The notes: generated by a model from the letters alone, not told the origin. DNA of 64,000 nt from Amycolatopsis nalaikhensis (GCF_030264295.1 NZ_CP127173.1:2673501-2737500), one strand, 5' to 3'. Shown: positions 37,272 through 45,356, counted from the first letter of the stretch. Made by a program: numbers and translations.

Positions 37272-38253
37272 CCCGCAGCGCGGGCAGCACCTCGGTGCCG
37301 ATCCGCGCGATGTTTTCGAACGTGCCCTCCGGCGTACCCGACGCTTCCACGAGCATCAGCACGTGGGAGACGCCGGTGCGCCGGAGGCTCGTTTCCAGGG
37401 TCCGGACGCAGTGCGCCGCGTCGCCGACCGGGTGAATCTCGCAGAGCCGTTCGGTGTACTCCCCCGGATCCCGGGTGGGGCCGGGCCGCCCGTCGACCGT
37501 GACGTGCGCGCCGAGCCCGTCCTTCAGCCACGCCGGGAGCGCTCGCCGGACGACGTCGGCGTCGCCCACCTGGCAGAGCACGGTCGAGACGTGGTCCGCG
37601 GGTTTCCCGTAGGCCGCGATGGTCGCCGCTTTCTCCTCGTCGTCGGCGTGCAGGCCGAGCAGCAGCGGCAGATTTCGCGCGGCGGCTTGCCGGACGGCGT
37701 CCGACTTCGGCCCGCCACACGCGACCACGACATCCGGCCGACGTTCGGGCGTCGGCACCACCGGGACCTCCCGGAAGCCGAAGTGCCTTCCCCTCGCCTC
37801 GACGCGGCCGGTGGTCGCGCGCAGGAAGACGTCGAGCGTCTCCTCGAAGCCGTGCTCGTAGCGGGCCAGCCCGGTGCCGAAGACCTCGAGGTCCTGCCAC
37901 GGGCCGCCGCGCCCGACGCCGAGCCGCAGCCGTCCGCCGGACACGGCGTCGAGCATCGACCACTGCTCCGCCAGCGCGACGGGGTGCGTCGTCGACAGGA
38001 CGCTCACCGCCGTGCCGACGCCGATCCGCGACGTCCGGCCGAGCACGTGCCCGGCCAGCGTGATCGCCGACGGGCACACGCCGTAGGGCATGAAGTGGTG
38101 CTCGGCGAACCAGACGTCGTCGAAGCCGGCCTCTTCGGCCAGCTCGGCGGCGCGGACCGACCGGCGGAGGACGTCGCCGTCCGCCTGGCCGGGGAAGCGA
38201 CCGCTGACCAGGAAGACGCCGAACCTCAGTTGACCGCGACCTCGTTGAACCAC
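37240..38253 (-). CDS. LLM-class (F420/flavin-dependent) oxidoreductase
   Basis: A 337-residue luciferase-like monooxygenase-family protein. Family features are FGVFLVSGRF, AAELAEEAGFDDVWFAEHHF, the SRIGVGTAVSVLSTTHPVALAEQWSMLDAVSGGRLRLGVGRGG block and a TIM-barrel length. Members use F420 or FMN; actinomycete members with this motif set often use F420, but that is not proven here. The GTG at 38253 lies 28 bases inside the small membrane protein gene upstream, after GGAG. Confidence 0.88.
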   Translation of the reverse strand: MVQRGRGQLRFGVFLVSGRFPGQADGDVLRRSVRAAELAEEAGFDDVWFAEHHFMPYGVCPSAITLAGHVLGRTSRIGVGTAVSVLSTTHPVALAEQWSMLDAVSGGRLRLGVGRGGPWQDLEVFGTGLARYEHGFEETLDVFLRATTGRVEARGRHFGFREVPVVPTPERRPDVVVACGGPKSDAVRQAAARNLPLLLGLHADDEEKAATIAAYGKPADHVSTVLCQVGDADVVRRALPAWLKDGLGAHVTVDGRPGPTRDPGEYTERLCEIHPVGDAAHCVRTLETSLRRTGVSHVLMLVEASGTPEGTFENIARIGTEVLPALRASSPAAPGSG

Positions 38254-38381
38254 AGCCGCGGCTCCAGCCAGGGGAACACCACGAACATCAGCAGCGCGAC
38301 GACGCCGAGCACCAGCACGACCGCGATCGTCAGCTTCGCCGCGAACGGGCCGGGGAGCTTCCGCCAGATCCAGGCGTACAT
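38226..38381 (-). CDS. Small single-helix membrane protein downstream of the class E sortase
   Basis: A 51-residue protein: MYAWIWRKLPGP, one membrane helix (LTIAVVLVLGVVALLMFVVFPW, about 17-38) and an outer tail WLEPRLWFNEVAVN. Its ATG shares one base with the sortase stop (TGATG), so it is translationally coupled to it. The Trp/Arg-rich ends and conserved-looking position suggest it belongs with the sortase or with the CrgA-type division genes. No known family is recognised beyond this context. Confidence 0.8.
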   Translation of the reverse strand: MYAWIWRKLPGPFAAKLTIAVVLVLGVVALLMFVVFPWLEPRLWFNEVAVN

Positions 38382-39451
38382 CAGGCCTCCCCGATCTTCG
38401 AGAGCAGGTCGCCGTAGTCCTTGACCTGGTTCTTCGGCACCTGCTGGGTCAGCACCGACGTGATGATGAGCCGCTCGCGGGCGGAGAACTGCGGGTGGCA
38501 CGTCGTGAGCGTCAGCAGGGCCGCCTGCTGGGCCTTCGGGAGCACCTCGGCGTCCTTGTACGGGACCGGGTTCACCGCCGTGCCCTGGCTCGGCAGGACG
38601 ACCTTGCGGCCGAACGTCTCGCTGTACGCGCCGCCGTCTTCGGCGTTCGCGTCGCGCAGGGTCGAGACGCCCTTGCACTTCGGGTCGGCGCCCTTGCCGC
38701 CCGCCCAGTTCTCGATCTCGTCGTCGTAGGGCAGGACCTTGTAGATGTAGAAGTCGGTCGAGGTCTCGATCACGATCTGGTCACAGGAGGAGAGGTTGTC
38801 CAGGTCGTTGAACGGGGCACCCTTGCCGACGCGGTGGCCGGCGACGGCGAAGTTGCCGGGCTCGCCGGGCAGCGCCGTGCCCTTGTAGTGGCCGGGGCCG
38901 ACTTCGAGGGCGGCCTCGTCGGTGCCCTCCTGGATCGTGAAGTTGTAGTCGACGCCGAAGCTCGGGATGTGGATGCGGGCGAACGCCTTGCCGTCGACGA
39001 GCTCGGGGTGCAGCGTGCGGTCGTGCGCCCACTCGCCGTCGAGCTGGTCGCTCGCCTCGGACTGCTTGCCCGCCGAGAACAGGTCGGTCACGTACAGCTC
39101 GTAGACCATGAACAGCAGGACGACCAGGCCCAGCGTGATCAGGATTTCGCCGGCGGTCCGGATGGCGACACCGCCCTTGCCGAGCGGCGCGGGACCGGGC
39201 TTCTCCTTGGTCGCGGTGCCGCCCTTCCCGACGGGGGCGAAAACGACGGTCTCCTCGTTCGCACCGGGCGGCGGGGGCGGGCTGGTGTAGCGACGCGGCG
39301 GCGGGCCTTGCGGACGTCGCGGCGGCTGGCCCTGGGGACGGCGGGGCGGCAGCTGGCCGCGCGGAGGTGTCGGGGGTGTGCGCCGCGGGGGCATCGGCCG
39401 TTGTCCGGGCTGTCTGCGCCGGTCGTCATCCGGTCCTTCGCGCGTAGCCAC
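38381..39451 (-). CDS. Class E sortase
   Basis: A 356-residue sortase. A long cytoplasmic Pro/Arg-rich N-terminus (about 1-110) is followed by one membrane helix (about 128-148, TAGEILITLGLVVLLFMVYEL) and the outer sortase domain. The catalytic His is in FAVAGHRVGKG, the Cys in LTLTTCHPQFSARERL, where the following RERL supplies the Arg. Class E enzymes in actinomycetes attach LAXTG-type proteins to peptidoglycan, sometimes for aerial growth. GTG at 39451 follows AGGAG five bases upstream. It is divergent from crgA and coupled to a small membrane protein. Confidence 0.9.
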   Translation of the reverse strand: MATREGPDDDRRRQPGQRPMPPRRTPPTPPRGQLPPRRPQGQPPRRPQGPPPRRYTSPPPPPGANEETVVFAPVGKGGTATKEKPGPAPLGKGGVAIRTAGEILITLGLVVLLFMVYELYVTDLFSAGKQSEASDQLDGEWAHDRTLHPELVDGKAFARIHIPSFGVDYNFTIQEGTDEAALEVGPGHYKGTALPGEPGNFAVAGHRVGKGAPFNDLDNLSSCDQIVIETSTDFYIYKVLPYDDEIENWAGGKGADPKCKGVSTLRDANAEDGGAYSETFGRKVVLPSQGTAVNPVPYKDAEVLPKAQQAALLTLTTCHPQFSARERLIITSVLTQQVPKNQVKDYGDLLSKIGEA

Positions 39452-39480
39452 GCAAGCTCCTCTCAAGCCGCGTCGAACAC

Positions 39481-39569
39481 TGAACCTTATTCTGGTTAGG
39501 ACGGCGCCACGGACCGCACGTGGCCACCTGCGGTGACCCTTGCGCCGGCCGACGGCTGAATAAGGTTCA
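39481..39569. promoter_or_regulatory. 12-base inverted repeat pair between the class E sortase and crgA
   Basis: TGAACCTTATTC at 39481-39492 has its exact complement GAATAAGGTTCA at 39558-39569, arms separated by 65 bases. They sit in the divergent promoter region, 30 bases from the sortase start and 160 from the crgA start. The loop is too long for a terminator, so a looping or dual-operator function for a DNA-binding regulator is likely. The protein that binds is not known. Confidence 0.55.
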
Positions 39570-39728
39570 CCGGGTGACCCCGACGTCACGGTACGGGAAA
39601 TCCGACCACTCCCGGCCGCTGCTTTCCTGCGGTCATTTACGTTAACGTGTGCACGTGGCGCTGGTTGCGCACCCCGAGCGGGACATCGCCACCAGACGAG
39701 CCCGAACAGCACCGCGAGGAAACTGACG

Positions 39729-39995
39729 ATGCCCAAGTCCAAGGTCCGCAAGAAGACCGCTTACACCCCGCCTGCCGACCGGCGCACGCCGGTGAAGGTG
39801 CGTGCCGCCGGTCCCACCGGCCTGGCCTGGAAGATCCCGATGTTCGGGTTGATGCTCCTCGGCCTGGTCTGGCTGCTGGTGAACTACATCGCCGGGGACA
39901 AGATCTCCTGGATGGCCGACCTGGGCAACTGGAACTTCGCCGGCGGGTTCGCGCTGATGATCGCGGGTCTGCTCATGACTATGCGCTGGCGCTGA
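39729..39995 (+). CDS. crgA: CrgA: cell-division membrane protein
   Basis: An 88-residue protein with a basic N-terminus ([21 protein letters not shown]), membrane helix 1 (about 34-54), a short loop and helix 2 (about 69-85) ending MRWR. This is the CrgA/UPF0233 pattern. CrgA recruits FtsQ, FtsI and FtsW-type proteins and holds the septum complex together; in Streptomyces it inhibits FtsZ ring formation in aerial hyphae. Its place between trpG and the PH-domain gene is as in M. tuberculosis. Confidence 0.94.
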   Translation: MPKSKVRKKTAYTPPADRRTPVKVRAAGPTGLAWKIPMFGLMLLGLVWLLVNYIAGDKISWMADLGNWNFAGGFALMIAGLLMTMRWR

Positions 39996-40051
39996 TTATT
40001 ACTCCGAATGGCGGCTTGACGCCGAATTACACCGGTGTGACTCATCCCCAG

Positions 40052-40073
40052 TGTGGATAACCCCTGTGGATAA
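40052..40073 (-). promoter_or_regulatory. Two perfect DnaA boxes at the start of the PH-domain gene
   Basis: On the minus strand TTATCCACA occurs at 40052-40060 and again at 40065-40073, 13 bases apart and in the same orientation. TTATCCACA is the consensus DnaA box. They overlap the start of the downstream gene, with a TTGACG -35-like element at 40016-40021. In this origin-proximal region they could titrate DnaA or let it control this gene. The match is exact; binding and function are inferred. Confidence 0.65.
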
Positions 40074-40485
40074 CTACCCCACCTCCTGGGCGCCGCGGTC
40101 GGCCGTTGTGGTATCGGCCTGGGCGGTCACGGCGTTGCTGCTGGTCGGCGTGGTGGCCGACGCGCTGACCGGCGACCGCGGCGGCTTGGTGCTGTTCGCG
40201 CTGGCGGCGGTGGCCGTCGGGGCGTTCGCCGCCCACGCGACGCTCGTCCGGCCACGCCTGGCCGCCGACGCCGAGGGCCTGGTGGCCCGCACGCTCGGCG
40301 GCTCGCACCGGCTGCCCTGGCCGCAGACCCGCACGCGGCTGCGCACCACCAGGCGATTCGGCCGCGACGGCGTCACCCTCGAGGTCGAGCACGAGGACGA
40401 GCTCTACGTCTTCGGCTGGCTCGACCTGGGCGAAGACCCGCGCGACGTCTTGGACGTCCTCAGCACGCTGCGCGCGCGGAGCTAG
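40066..40485 (+). CDS. Small PH-domain membrane protein (Rv0010c-like)
   Basis: A 139-residue protein. Two membrane segments (about 12-30 and 35-58) lead to a cytosolic pleckstrin-type beta domain: LAADAEGLVARTLGGSHRLPWPQTRTRLRTTRRFGRDGVTLEVEHEDELYVFGWLDLGEDP. This matches the Rv0010c family, which sits at the same place between crgA and ppiA in mycobacteria. Two GTG starts are possible, at 40066 and 40051 (VWITPVDNYPTSW); neither has a clear ribosome site. Both fall among the DnaA boxes. The stop overlaps the convergent rhomboid gene by four bases. Confidence 0.82.
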   Translation: MDNYPTSWAPRSAVVVSAWAVTALLLVGVVADALTGDRGGLVLFALAAVAVGAFAAHATLVRPRLAADAEGLVARTLGGSHRLPWPQTRTRLRTTRRFGRDGVTLEVEHEDELYVFGWLDLGEDPRDVLDVLSTLRARS

Positions 40486-41441
40486 CCGCAGGTGTAGTAC
40501 AGGCCGACGCGGTACTGGACGAATTCGCAGGTCGCGGGCGCGGCCTGCGCGCCGCGATAGACCAGCAGGCCGAGCAGCGCGACGACGATGATCCCGATGC
40601 CGATCGCCTGCCACTGCGCCTGCTTGACCTGCGGGGCGTAGAGCAGCGCGACGGTGATCAGCGCGCCGGTCACCAGGCCGCCGAGGTGCCCGAAGATCGA
40701 GATGCCCGGGATGCCGAAGGTGATGAAGGCGTTCAGGGCGAGCGTGATGATCAGGCCGGTGGGGTTCAGCCGCAGCTTCAGCACGGTGACCGCGTAGGCG
40801 CCCATCAGGCCGAACAGCGCGCCGGACGCGCCCGCCGTGCCGGGGAAGCCGCGGGGGTCGCCGAACAACAGCACCGCCGTGGACGCGCCAAGCATCGAGA
40901 CGAAGTAGAGCGCGAGGTAACGGCCGCGGCCGCAGACCTGTTCCAGCGACCGGCCCATCATCCACAGCGAGAACATGTTGACCGCGATGTGGATCGGCCC
41001 GTAGTGCAGGAACCCGTTGGTCAGGACGCGCCACCACTCGCCGTGGCCCATGGTCGCGTCGCCGTAGAGGGCGCCGTACTGGAAGGCCGACGACAGGTCG
41101 TTGTCGTTGAGGCTCTTCGCCTGCAGCACGGTGAACAGGTAGACCAGGACGTTCACCGCGAGGATGGCCTGGGTGACGAGCACCGACTGCGACAGGCGCG
41201 CGCCGAAGACGGTGCGCTGGCCGAACCCGGCCTCCTGGTACCCGCGGTGCTGACGGCGTTGCCGCTGGCCGCCGCTGTGCACGCAGTCGGTGCACTGGAA
41301 GCCGACGGGGGCTTCGCGGAGGCAGTCCGGGCACGCCGGACGCCCGCACCGGGAACAGCTCAGCCCGGTCGGGCGGTTCGGGTGCCACCAGCACCCGGGG
41401 AGCGCGGCTTGTTCGGCGGCGGGGTTCGGCGGTTGGTTCAC
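40482..41441 (-). CDS. Rhomboid-family intramembrane serine protease with N-terminal zinc ribbon
   Basis: A 319-residue protein. A Cys/His-rich N-terminus (CWWHPNRPTGLSCSRCGRPACPDCL, then CTDCV) forms a B-box-like zinc site. About six or seven membrane helices follow. The catalytic Ser is in GASGALFGLMGAY and the His in IFGHLGGLVTG; the loop has HIAVNMFSLW and RVLTNGFLHYG. The dyad is complete. In mycobacteria Rv0110 and Rv1337 are rhomboids; this one sits between ppiA and the PH-domain gene. Confidence 0.92.
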   Translation of the reverse strand: MNQPPNPAAEQAALPGCWWHPNRPTGLSCSRCGRPACPDCLREAPVGFQCTDCVHSGGQRQRRQHRGYQEAGFGQRTVFGARLSQSVLVTQAILAVNVLVYLFTVLQAKSLNDNDLSSAFQYGALYGDATMGHGEWWRVLTNGFLHYGPIHIAVNMFSLWMMGRSLEQVCGRGRYLALYFVSMLGASTAVLLFGDPRGFPGTAGASGALFGLMGAYAVTVLKLRLNPTGLIITLALNAFITFGIPGISIFGHLGGLVTGALITVALLYAPQVKQAQWQAIGIGIIVVALLGLLVYRGAQAAPATCEFVQYRVGLYYTCG

Positions 41442-41479
41442 GATGGAACCAACCTACCGAAACCCACGCGGAGAGACCG

Positions 41480-41998
41480 TCAGTGCTCGATGGTGATCTT
41501 CTCGATGACGACGTCGGCCAGCGGACGGTCCGCCGGACCCGTCGACGTGCGCGCGATGGCGTCGACGACGTTGCGCGACTCCTGGTCGGCCACCTCGCCG
41601 AAGATCGTGTGCCGGAAGTTCAGGTGGGTGGTCGGCGCGACGGTGATGAAGAACTGCGAGCCGTTGGTACCCGGCCCGGCGTTCGCCATGGCCAGCAGGT
41701 ACGGCTTGCTGAACTGCAGCTCCGGGTGGAACTCGTCGCCGAACTTGTAGCCGGGGCCGCCGCGGCCGGTGCCGGTCGGGTCGCCACCCTGGATCATGAA
41801 GCCGTCGATGACCCGGTGGAAGATCGAACCGTCGTAGAACGGGCCGGAGTTCGTGCCCGCCGCGTTCGGCTGGGTGTACTCCTTGGTGCCCTCCGCGAGC
41901 CCGACGAAGTTCGCGACCGTCTTCGGCGCGTGGTCCGGGAGCAGGTTCAGGTGGATGTCACCCTGGTTGGTGTGCAGCGTAGCTTTCACGCTCATCAT
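41480..41998 (-). CDS. ppiA: PpiA: cyclophilin-type peptidyl-prolyl isomerase
   Basis: A 172-residue cyclophilin. Active-site residues are in YDGSIFHRVIDGFMIQGGDPTGTGRGGPGYKFGDEF, MANAGPGTNGSQFFIT and HTIFGEV, so the catalytic Arg, Phe and Gln are kept. It is cytoplasmic, with no signal. The start may be the ATG at 41998 or the next ATG at 41995. Gene order ppiA, PH protein, crgA, trpG, pknB equals the M. tuberculosis origin region. Confidence 0.95.
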   Translation of the reverse strand: MMSVKATLHTNQGDIHLNLLPDHAPKTVANFVGLAEGTKEYTQPNAAGTNSGPFYDGSIFHRVIDGFMIQGGDPTGTGRGGPGYKFGDEFHPELQFSKPYLLAMANAGPGTNGSQFFITVAPTTHLNFRHTIFGEVADQESRNVVDAIARTSTGPADRPLADVVIEKITIEH

Positions 41999-42043
41999 CG
42001 TGCCATCCGTTCAGGCTTTTGGGGGTTCCGGGGGCTTTGCGGG

Positions 42044-42063
42044 GTGAGTAACCGGGTACTCAC
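42044..42063. promoter_or_regulatory. Perfect 7+6+7 palindrome between ppiA and the Lys/Ala-rich gene
   Basis: GTGAGTA, six bases, TACTCAC, in the divergent intergenic region, 46 bases from the ppiA start and 90 from the other. It could be an operator or a hairpin in the ppiA leader. A TAGGTT -10-like hexamer lies at 42103-42108 on the plus strand. Confidence 0.4.
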
Positions 42064-42152
42064 GCAGGAAGACGGAGCGAAGCCGCGCGAAAAAGGGCAC
42101 GATAGGTTACGGGCAACAGAGCAGTGTCAAAACGATTGATGAGGTGAAGGCC

Positions 42153-42689
42153 ATGTCCCGGGCGACAGCCCAGGCCGTCGACGCCGCCGACAAGCTGGTC
42201 TCCGAAGGGACCAAGTCCGGCCGCCGCGTGCAGAAGCAGCTGGCGAAGAAGACGGAGCTGACCCGCAAGGAGCTGAAGAAGAGCTCGAAGGCCGCCCGCA
42301 AGGAGGCCCTCGCCCGGCTCTCCGAGCTGCGCAAGCCGGGCCGCAAGGCGAAGAAGGCCGCCATCAAGGCCGCGAAGGCGGCCGGCGAGTCGAAGCGCCG
42401 CGGCAAGAAGGACTTCAAGGCGGCGAAGAAGGACTTCTACGCCGCCGTCGTCGAGGCCAAGGCCGCCGCGAAGGGCACGCGCTCCCGGCGCAAGTGGCCG
42501 TGGCTGGTCGGCCTGCTCGTGGTCGGCGCCGGCGCCGCCTACGCGCTCCGGTCCAAGCAGGAGCCGCCGGTCGCGCCCGCGCCGCCGAAGGCCACCCCGC
42601 CCGCGCCGAAGCCCGCCGAAGCGGCGAAGCCGAGCCCGCAGGCGAACGGCAAGGCGCCGTCCCCGGCGCCCGCCGAGAAGAAGAACTGA
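42153..42689 (+). CDS. Lys/Ala-rich membrane-anchored basic protein
   Basis: A 178-residue protein. The first about 110 residues are very rich in Lys, Ala and Arg (RKELKKSSKAARKEAL, KKAAIKAAKAAGESKRRG) like histone H1 tails; one membrane helix follows (about 114-132, WPWLVGLLVVGAGAAYAL), then a Pro/Ala/Lys tail. It could bind nucleic acid or anionic lipid, but no domain is recognisable. Composition is the only evidence. ATG at 42153 follows GAGG eight bases upstream; a GTG nine bases earlier is possible. Confidence 0.78.
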   Translation: MSRATAQAVDAADKLVSEGTKSGRRVQKQLAKKTELTRKELKKSSKAARKEALARLSELRKPGRKAKKAAIKAAKAAGESKRRGKKDFKAAKKDFYAAVVEAKAAAKGTRSRRKWPWLVGLLVVGAGAAYALRSKQEPPVAPAPPKATPPAPKPAEAAKPSPQANGKAPSPAPAEKKN

Positions 42690-42698
42690 GCCGCACAG

Positions 42699-42736
42699 GA
42701 AGAGGCCCCTCGGGCGTGCACCCGAGGGGCCTCTTC
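42699..42736 (+). terminator. Intrinsic terminator after the Lys/Ala-rich gene
   Basis: A perfect 16-base-pair stem (GAAGAGGCCCCTCGGG and its complement) with a CGTGCA loop, ten bases after the stop. No long T-run follows. It also faces the minus-strand gene that ends at 42751. Confidence 0.85.
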
Positions 42737-42750
42737 AGTGCTGCGTGCGA

Positions 42751-43203
42751 TCAGGCGTTCGCGGCGTGCTTGTCGATCAGCTGGCCGAGGCGGGGCAGGG
42801 CCTCCTCGACGTTCTTCTTGCCGTTCGGGCGCAGCTTCGAGTAGACCTTCTTGATGCTGTCGCGGCTGCTGCGCTCCGCGCGGGAGTCGGTGACGCTCAG
42901 CAGCGCGTCGGAAGCCTCGTCCGAGCGGCTGGACAGGTAGGCACCGAAGTCGTTGCCGCCCTTGGCGCGGTAGTCGCCGTAGAACGGCTCGAGCGCGGTG
43001 GCGAAGTCGGGCAGCAGCGTGTCGACGGCCGACGGGATGATGCCCGGCTTGATCTTCTTGACCGCGGCGAAGCCGGTCTTGACGACGGCACCCGAAACGC
43101 CGCCCTTGTCCGAGACCTCGGCGTCGACGAGGCCTTCGAAGTCGCTCACGACAGCCGGACGACGGCTGGAGTCGAGCAGGATGTCCTTGAGGGTGTCAGC
43201 CAC
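42751..43203 (-). CDS. Conserved actinomycete protein (DUF6918-like)
   Basis: A 150-residue soluble alpha-helical protein. Sequence features are LKDILLDSSRRPAVVSDFEGLVDAEVSDKGGVSGAVVKTGFAAVKKIKPGIIP and a C-terminal EEALPRLGQLIDKHAANA. I recognise it as a DUF6918-type family, moderately sure; its function is unknown. It has no membrane segment, Cys or metal motif. It stands alone. Confidence 0.8.
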   Translation of the reverse strand: MADTLKDILLDSSRRPAVVSDFEGLVDAEVSDKGGVSGAVVKTGFAAVKKIKPGIIPSAVDTLLPDFATALEPFYGDYRAKGGNDFGAYLSSRSDEASDALLSVTDSRAERSSRDSIKKVYSKLRPNGKKNVEEALPRLGQLIDKHAANA

Positions 43204-43349
43204 GAATCTTGTCCTTTGCGTTGCAGATTTTGTGCCCGGCCCCGGGGTGGGGATCCCCCGATGGCTGCGGTGCGCGAGTCCACGAAGCCTGCGCGTGACG
43301 CACAGGGTAATACAAGATCAACATCACTCACCCGTGTGGAGCCCGCTAC

Positions 43350-43877
43350 CTAGAGCTTCAGGGCAGCGATAGCCTTCTTGACCACTGTGCGTGCCTTCAC
43401 GCTCTGTTTCTGGTTGGTGGTCGCGATGACCGCCGCGGTCCCCTTCGCGACCGCGTAGACGGCCCCGTCATCGGTCGACTGGTAGCCCCCCTTCCAGCCA
43501 CTCGGGTCGCTGGCCGGGTTCGACGTGTCGACCGGCGCCGCCTTGTTGACCAGCGCCGTCGCCGTCTTCGCGTCCCCGACGTAGACACGCACGGTGAGCT
43601 GGACCTTGCCGTCGGGGCGGTAGAAGAAGCACGCCGGGTGCGGCTGGTCGGCCGACACGCGCACCTTCGACACGTGCTGGCCGTTCGACTCGGCCACGAA
43701 CTCCTTGTCGAGGTACGGGCAGTCCTCGGTCGCCCCCGGCTGGGGGTCCGGTGGCAGCTCGCCGCCCGCGGCCGTGGACGCGGACGGCGGGCTGGGGGTC
43801 GCGGTGCCGGCCACGATGGTGGGCGCGCAGCCGGCCAGCAGGGCCACGGCGGGCGCGAGAAGTACGAGTCGTCGCAT
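43350..43877 (-). CDS. DUF2020-family lipoprotein
   Basis: A 175-residue lipoprotein. The signal peptide ends LLAGC17 (lipobox). The family core is visible: DCPYLDKEFVAESNGQHVSKVRVSADQPHPACFFYRPDGKVQLTVRVYVGDAKTATALV and then GAVYAVAKGTAAVIATTNQKQSVKAR. Two Cys may form a disulfide. DUF2020 proteins are exported and of unknown role in actinomycetes. Confidence 0.87.
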   Translation of the reverse strand: MRRLVLLAPAVALLAGCAPTIVAGTATPSPPSASTAAGGELPPDPQPGATEDCPYLDKEFVAESNGQHVSKVRVSADQPHPACFFYRPDGKVQLTVRVYVGDAKTATALVNKAAPVDTSNPASDPSGWKGGYQSTDDGAVYAVAKGTAAVIATTNQKQSVKARTVVKKAIAALKL

Positions 43878-43980
43878 AGCGCGGACAGTCAACCATGAAG
43901 CGTGTGTGAAAACCGCTGGCTGACGACGGCGAGACGGCTCCGCGTGCGACGATGGCCGTCTCAGTGAGGGAGGTCCCGGC

Positions 43981-44664
43981 GTGCTCACCCCCGAGCAGTA
44001 CCTCGGCGCGGTCGCCGAACGGATCCAGCGATCCGGCGGCCGGCTGAACTCCGTGCAGATCGGCCCCGCGACGGCCGTCGTCGGGCTGTTCACCGAGTCC
44101 GTGCTGATGTCGACGATGAACTACTGCGTCATCGCCGCGGCCGTGCCCGAGGTCAGCGCCGCCGCGTTGTACGACTTCACCGGCCGCGCCACGCAGCACG
44201 CGCGCGCCAACTTGATCGGCACGATGGGCTGGACGGCGGCCTCGGTCGTCATCGCCGGGCTCGTCGGCCAGCGCGTGTACCCGGACGCCGCGCAGGCCGC
44301 GTCCGCGAAGTCGAGCAACCAGTTCGGCGGCGAGACGCGGATGGTCGCGGTCGACCTGTCGGCCGGGCAGATGTACGCGTTCGTCGGCGGGAAGTTCTGG
44401 GGCGCCGCGGTGCAGGGCTCGGTGAACGCCAAGCTGACGTACTGCTTCCCGCAGCCCGCCGAGGTGTACCAGCAGGTGCAGTGGCAGCAGGCCCAGCAAC
44501 AGCAGCAGCTCCCGCCCCAGGGGCAGCAGCCGCCGCCGGGCTGGCAGCAGCAACAGCCTGCGCCGCAAGTGCCGCCGCCGCCGTTCGTCGGCCCGGCGGG
44601 CCCGCAGCCACCGGTCTACCCACCGCCGGGCCACCCGCCGCAGCAGGGGCCGTACGGTTACTGA
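43981..44664 (+). CDS. Unknown protein with Pro/Gln-rich tail
   Basis: A 227-residue protein I do not recognise. The N-terminal domain (about 1-160) is a mixed alpha/beta fold with a hydrophobic central stretch (VIAAAVPEVSAAALYDFTG, GTMGWTAASVVIAGLVG) and ends YCFPQPAE. The C-terminal about 65 residues are almost only Pro, Gln, Gly and Tyr. It has no signal peptide. GGGAGG lies seven bases before the GTG. It is followed by the PNPOx-type gene after one base, so they are probably one operon. Confidence 0.75.
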   Translation: MLTPEQYLGAVAERIQRSGGRLNSVQIGPATAVVGLFTESVLMSTMNYCVIAAAVPEVSAAALYDFTGRATQHARANLIGTMGWTAASVVIAGLVGQRVYPDAAQAASAKSSNQFGGETRMVAVDLSAGQMYAFVGGKFWGAAVQGSVNAKLTYCFPQPAEVYQQVQWQQAQQQQQLPPQGQQPPPGWQQQQPAPQVPPPPFVGPAGPQPPVYPPPGHPPQQGPYGY

Positions 44665-44665
44665 C

Positions 44666-45304
44666 ATGGTGGCGTTGCGCGGCTGGCCGTCCTTCCCCGA
44701 AGAACTTCCCGTGTTCACGCCGGCAACGGCGCCGGCGGACCCGCGGGCGCTCTTCCTGGAGTGGCTGACCGAAGCGGGCGAGCACGTGTTGGCGCCGCAC
44801 GCCGTCACGCTGTCCACTGTGGACGCCGATGGCGCGCCCGACGCGCGCGTGGTGATCCTCAAGGACGTCGGCCCCGGCGGCTGGGCGGTCGCGACCAGCT
44901 CCGAAAGCCCGAAAGGCCTGCAGCTGCGCAAAGATCCGCGTGCGGCGCTGACGTTCTTCTGGCCGGGACGCGGCCGCCAGGTGCGGCTGCGCGGTCCGGT
45001 CTCCCCCGCCGCACCCGAGGTGTCGGCCGAAGACTTCCTGGCCCGGCCGCCGGCGTCGCGCGTCGAGGCGTTCATCGGGCACCAGTCGCAGGTGCTGCAC
45101 GACCCGGCCGACCTCGACGCGGCGGCCGCGGAAGCCGAGCGGTGGGTCGAAGAAAACCCCGGCGTGGCCCCGGAGACGTGGACGCGGTACCTGGTCGACC
45201 CGGACGAAGTCGAGTTCTGGCAGGCCAGCCACGACCGCCGCCACGTGCGGCTGCGGTACCGCAAGACCGACGGCGGCTGGGTCCGCGAGCGCCTCTGGCC
45301 TTGA
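44666..45304 (+). CDS. Pyridoxamine 5'-phosphate oxidase-family protein (PdxH-like)
   Basis: A 212-residue FMN-binding protein. The split-barrel core reads VTLSTVDADGAPDARVVILKDVGPGGWAVATSSESPKGLQLRKDPRAALTFFWPGRGRQVRLRGPV, and the C-terminal dimerisation segment RRHVRLRYRKTDGGWVRERLWP is characteristic of true pyridoxine/pyridoxamine 5'-phosphate oxidases. It is therefore a plausible PdxH-type enzyme making PLP, or a related oxidoreductase. One base separates it from the preceding gene. Confidence 0.88.
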   Translation: MVALRGWPSFPEELPVFTPATAPADPRALFLEWLTEAGEHVLAPHAVTLSTVDADGAPDARVVILKDVGPGGWAVATSSESPKGLQLRKDPRAALTFFWPGRGRQVRLRGPVSPAAPEVSAEDFLARPPASRVEAFIGHQSQVLHDPADLDAAAAEAERWVEENPGVAPETWTRYLVDPDEVEFWQASHDRRHVRLRYRKTDGGWVRERLWP

Positions 45305-45356
45305 CGGGCCCGGTGCGGCGGCGTAGGCAGGAAACCCGACAAATCGGGAGGCCCTG

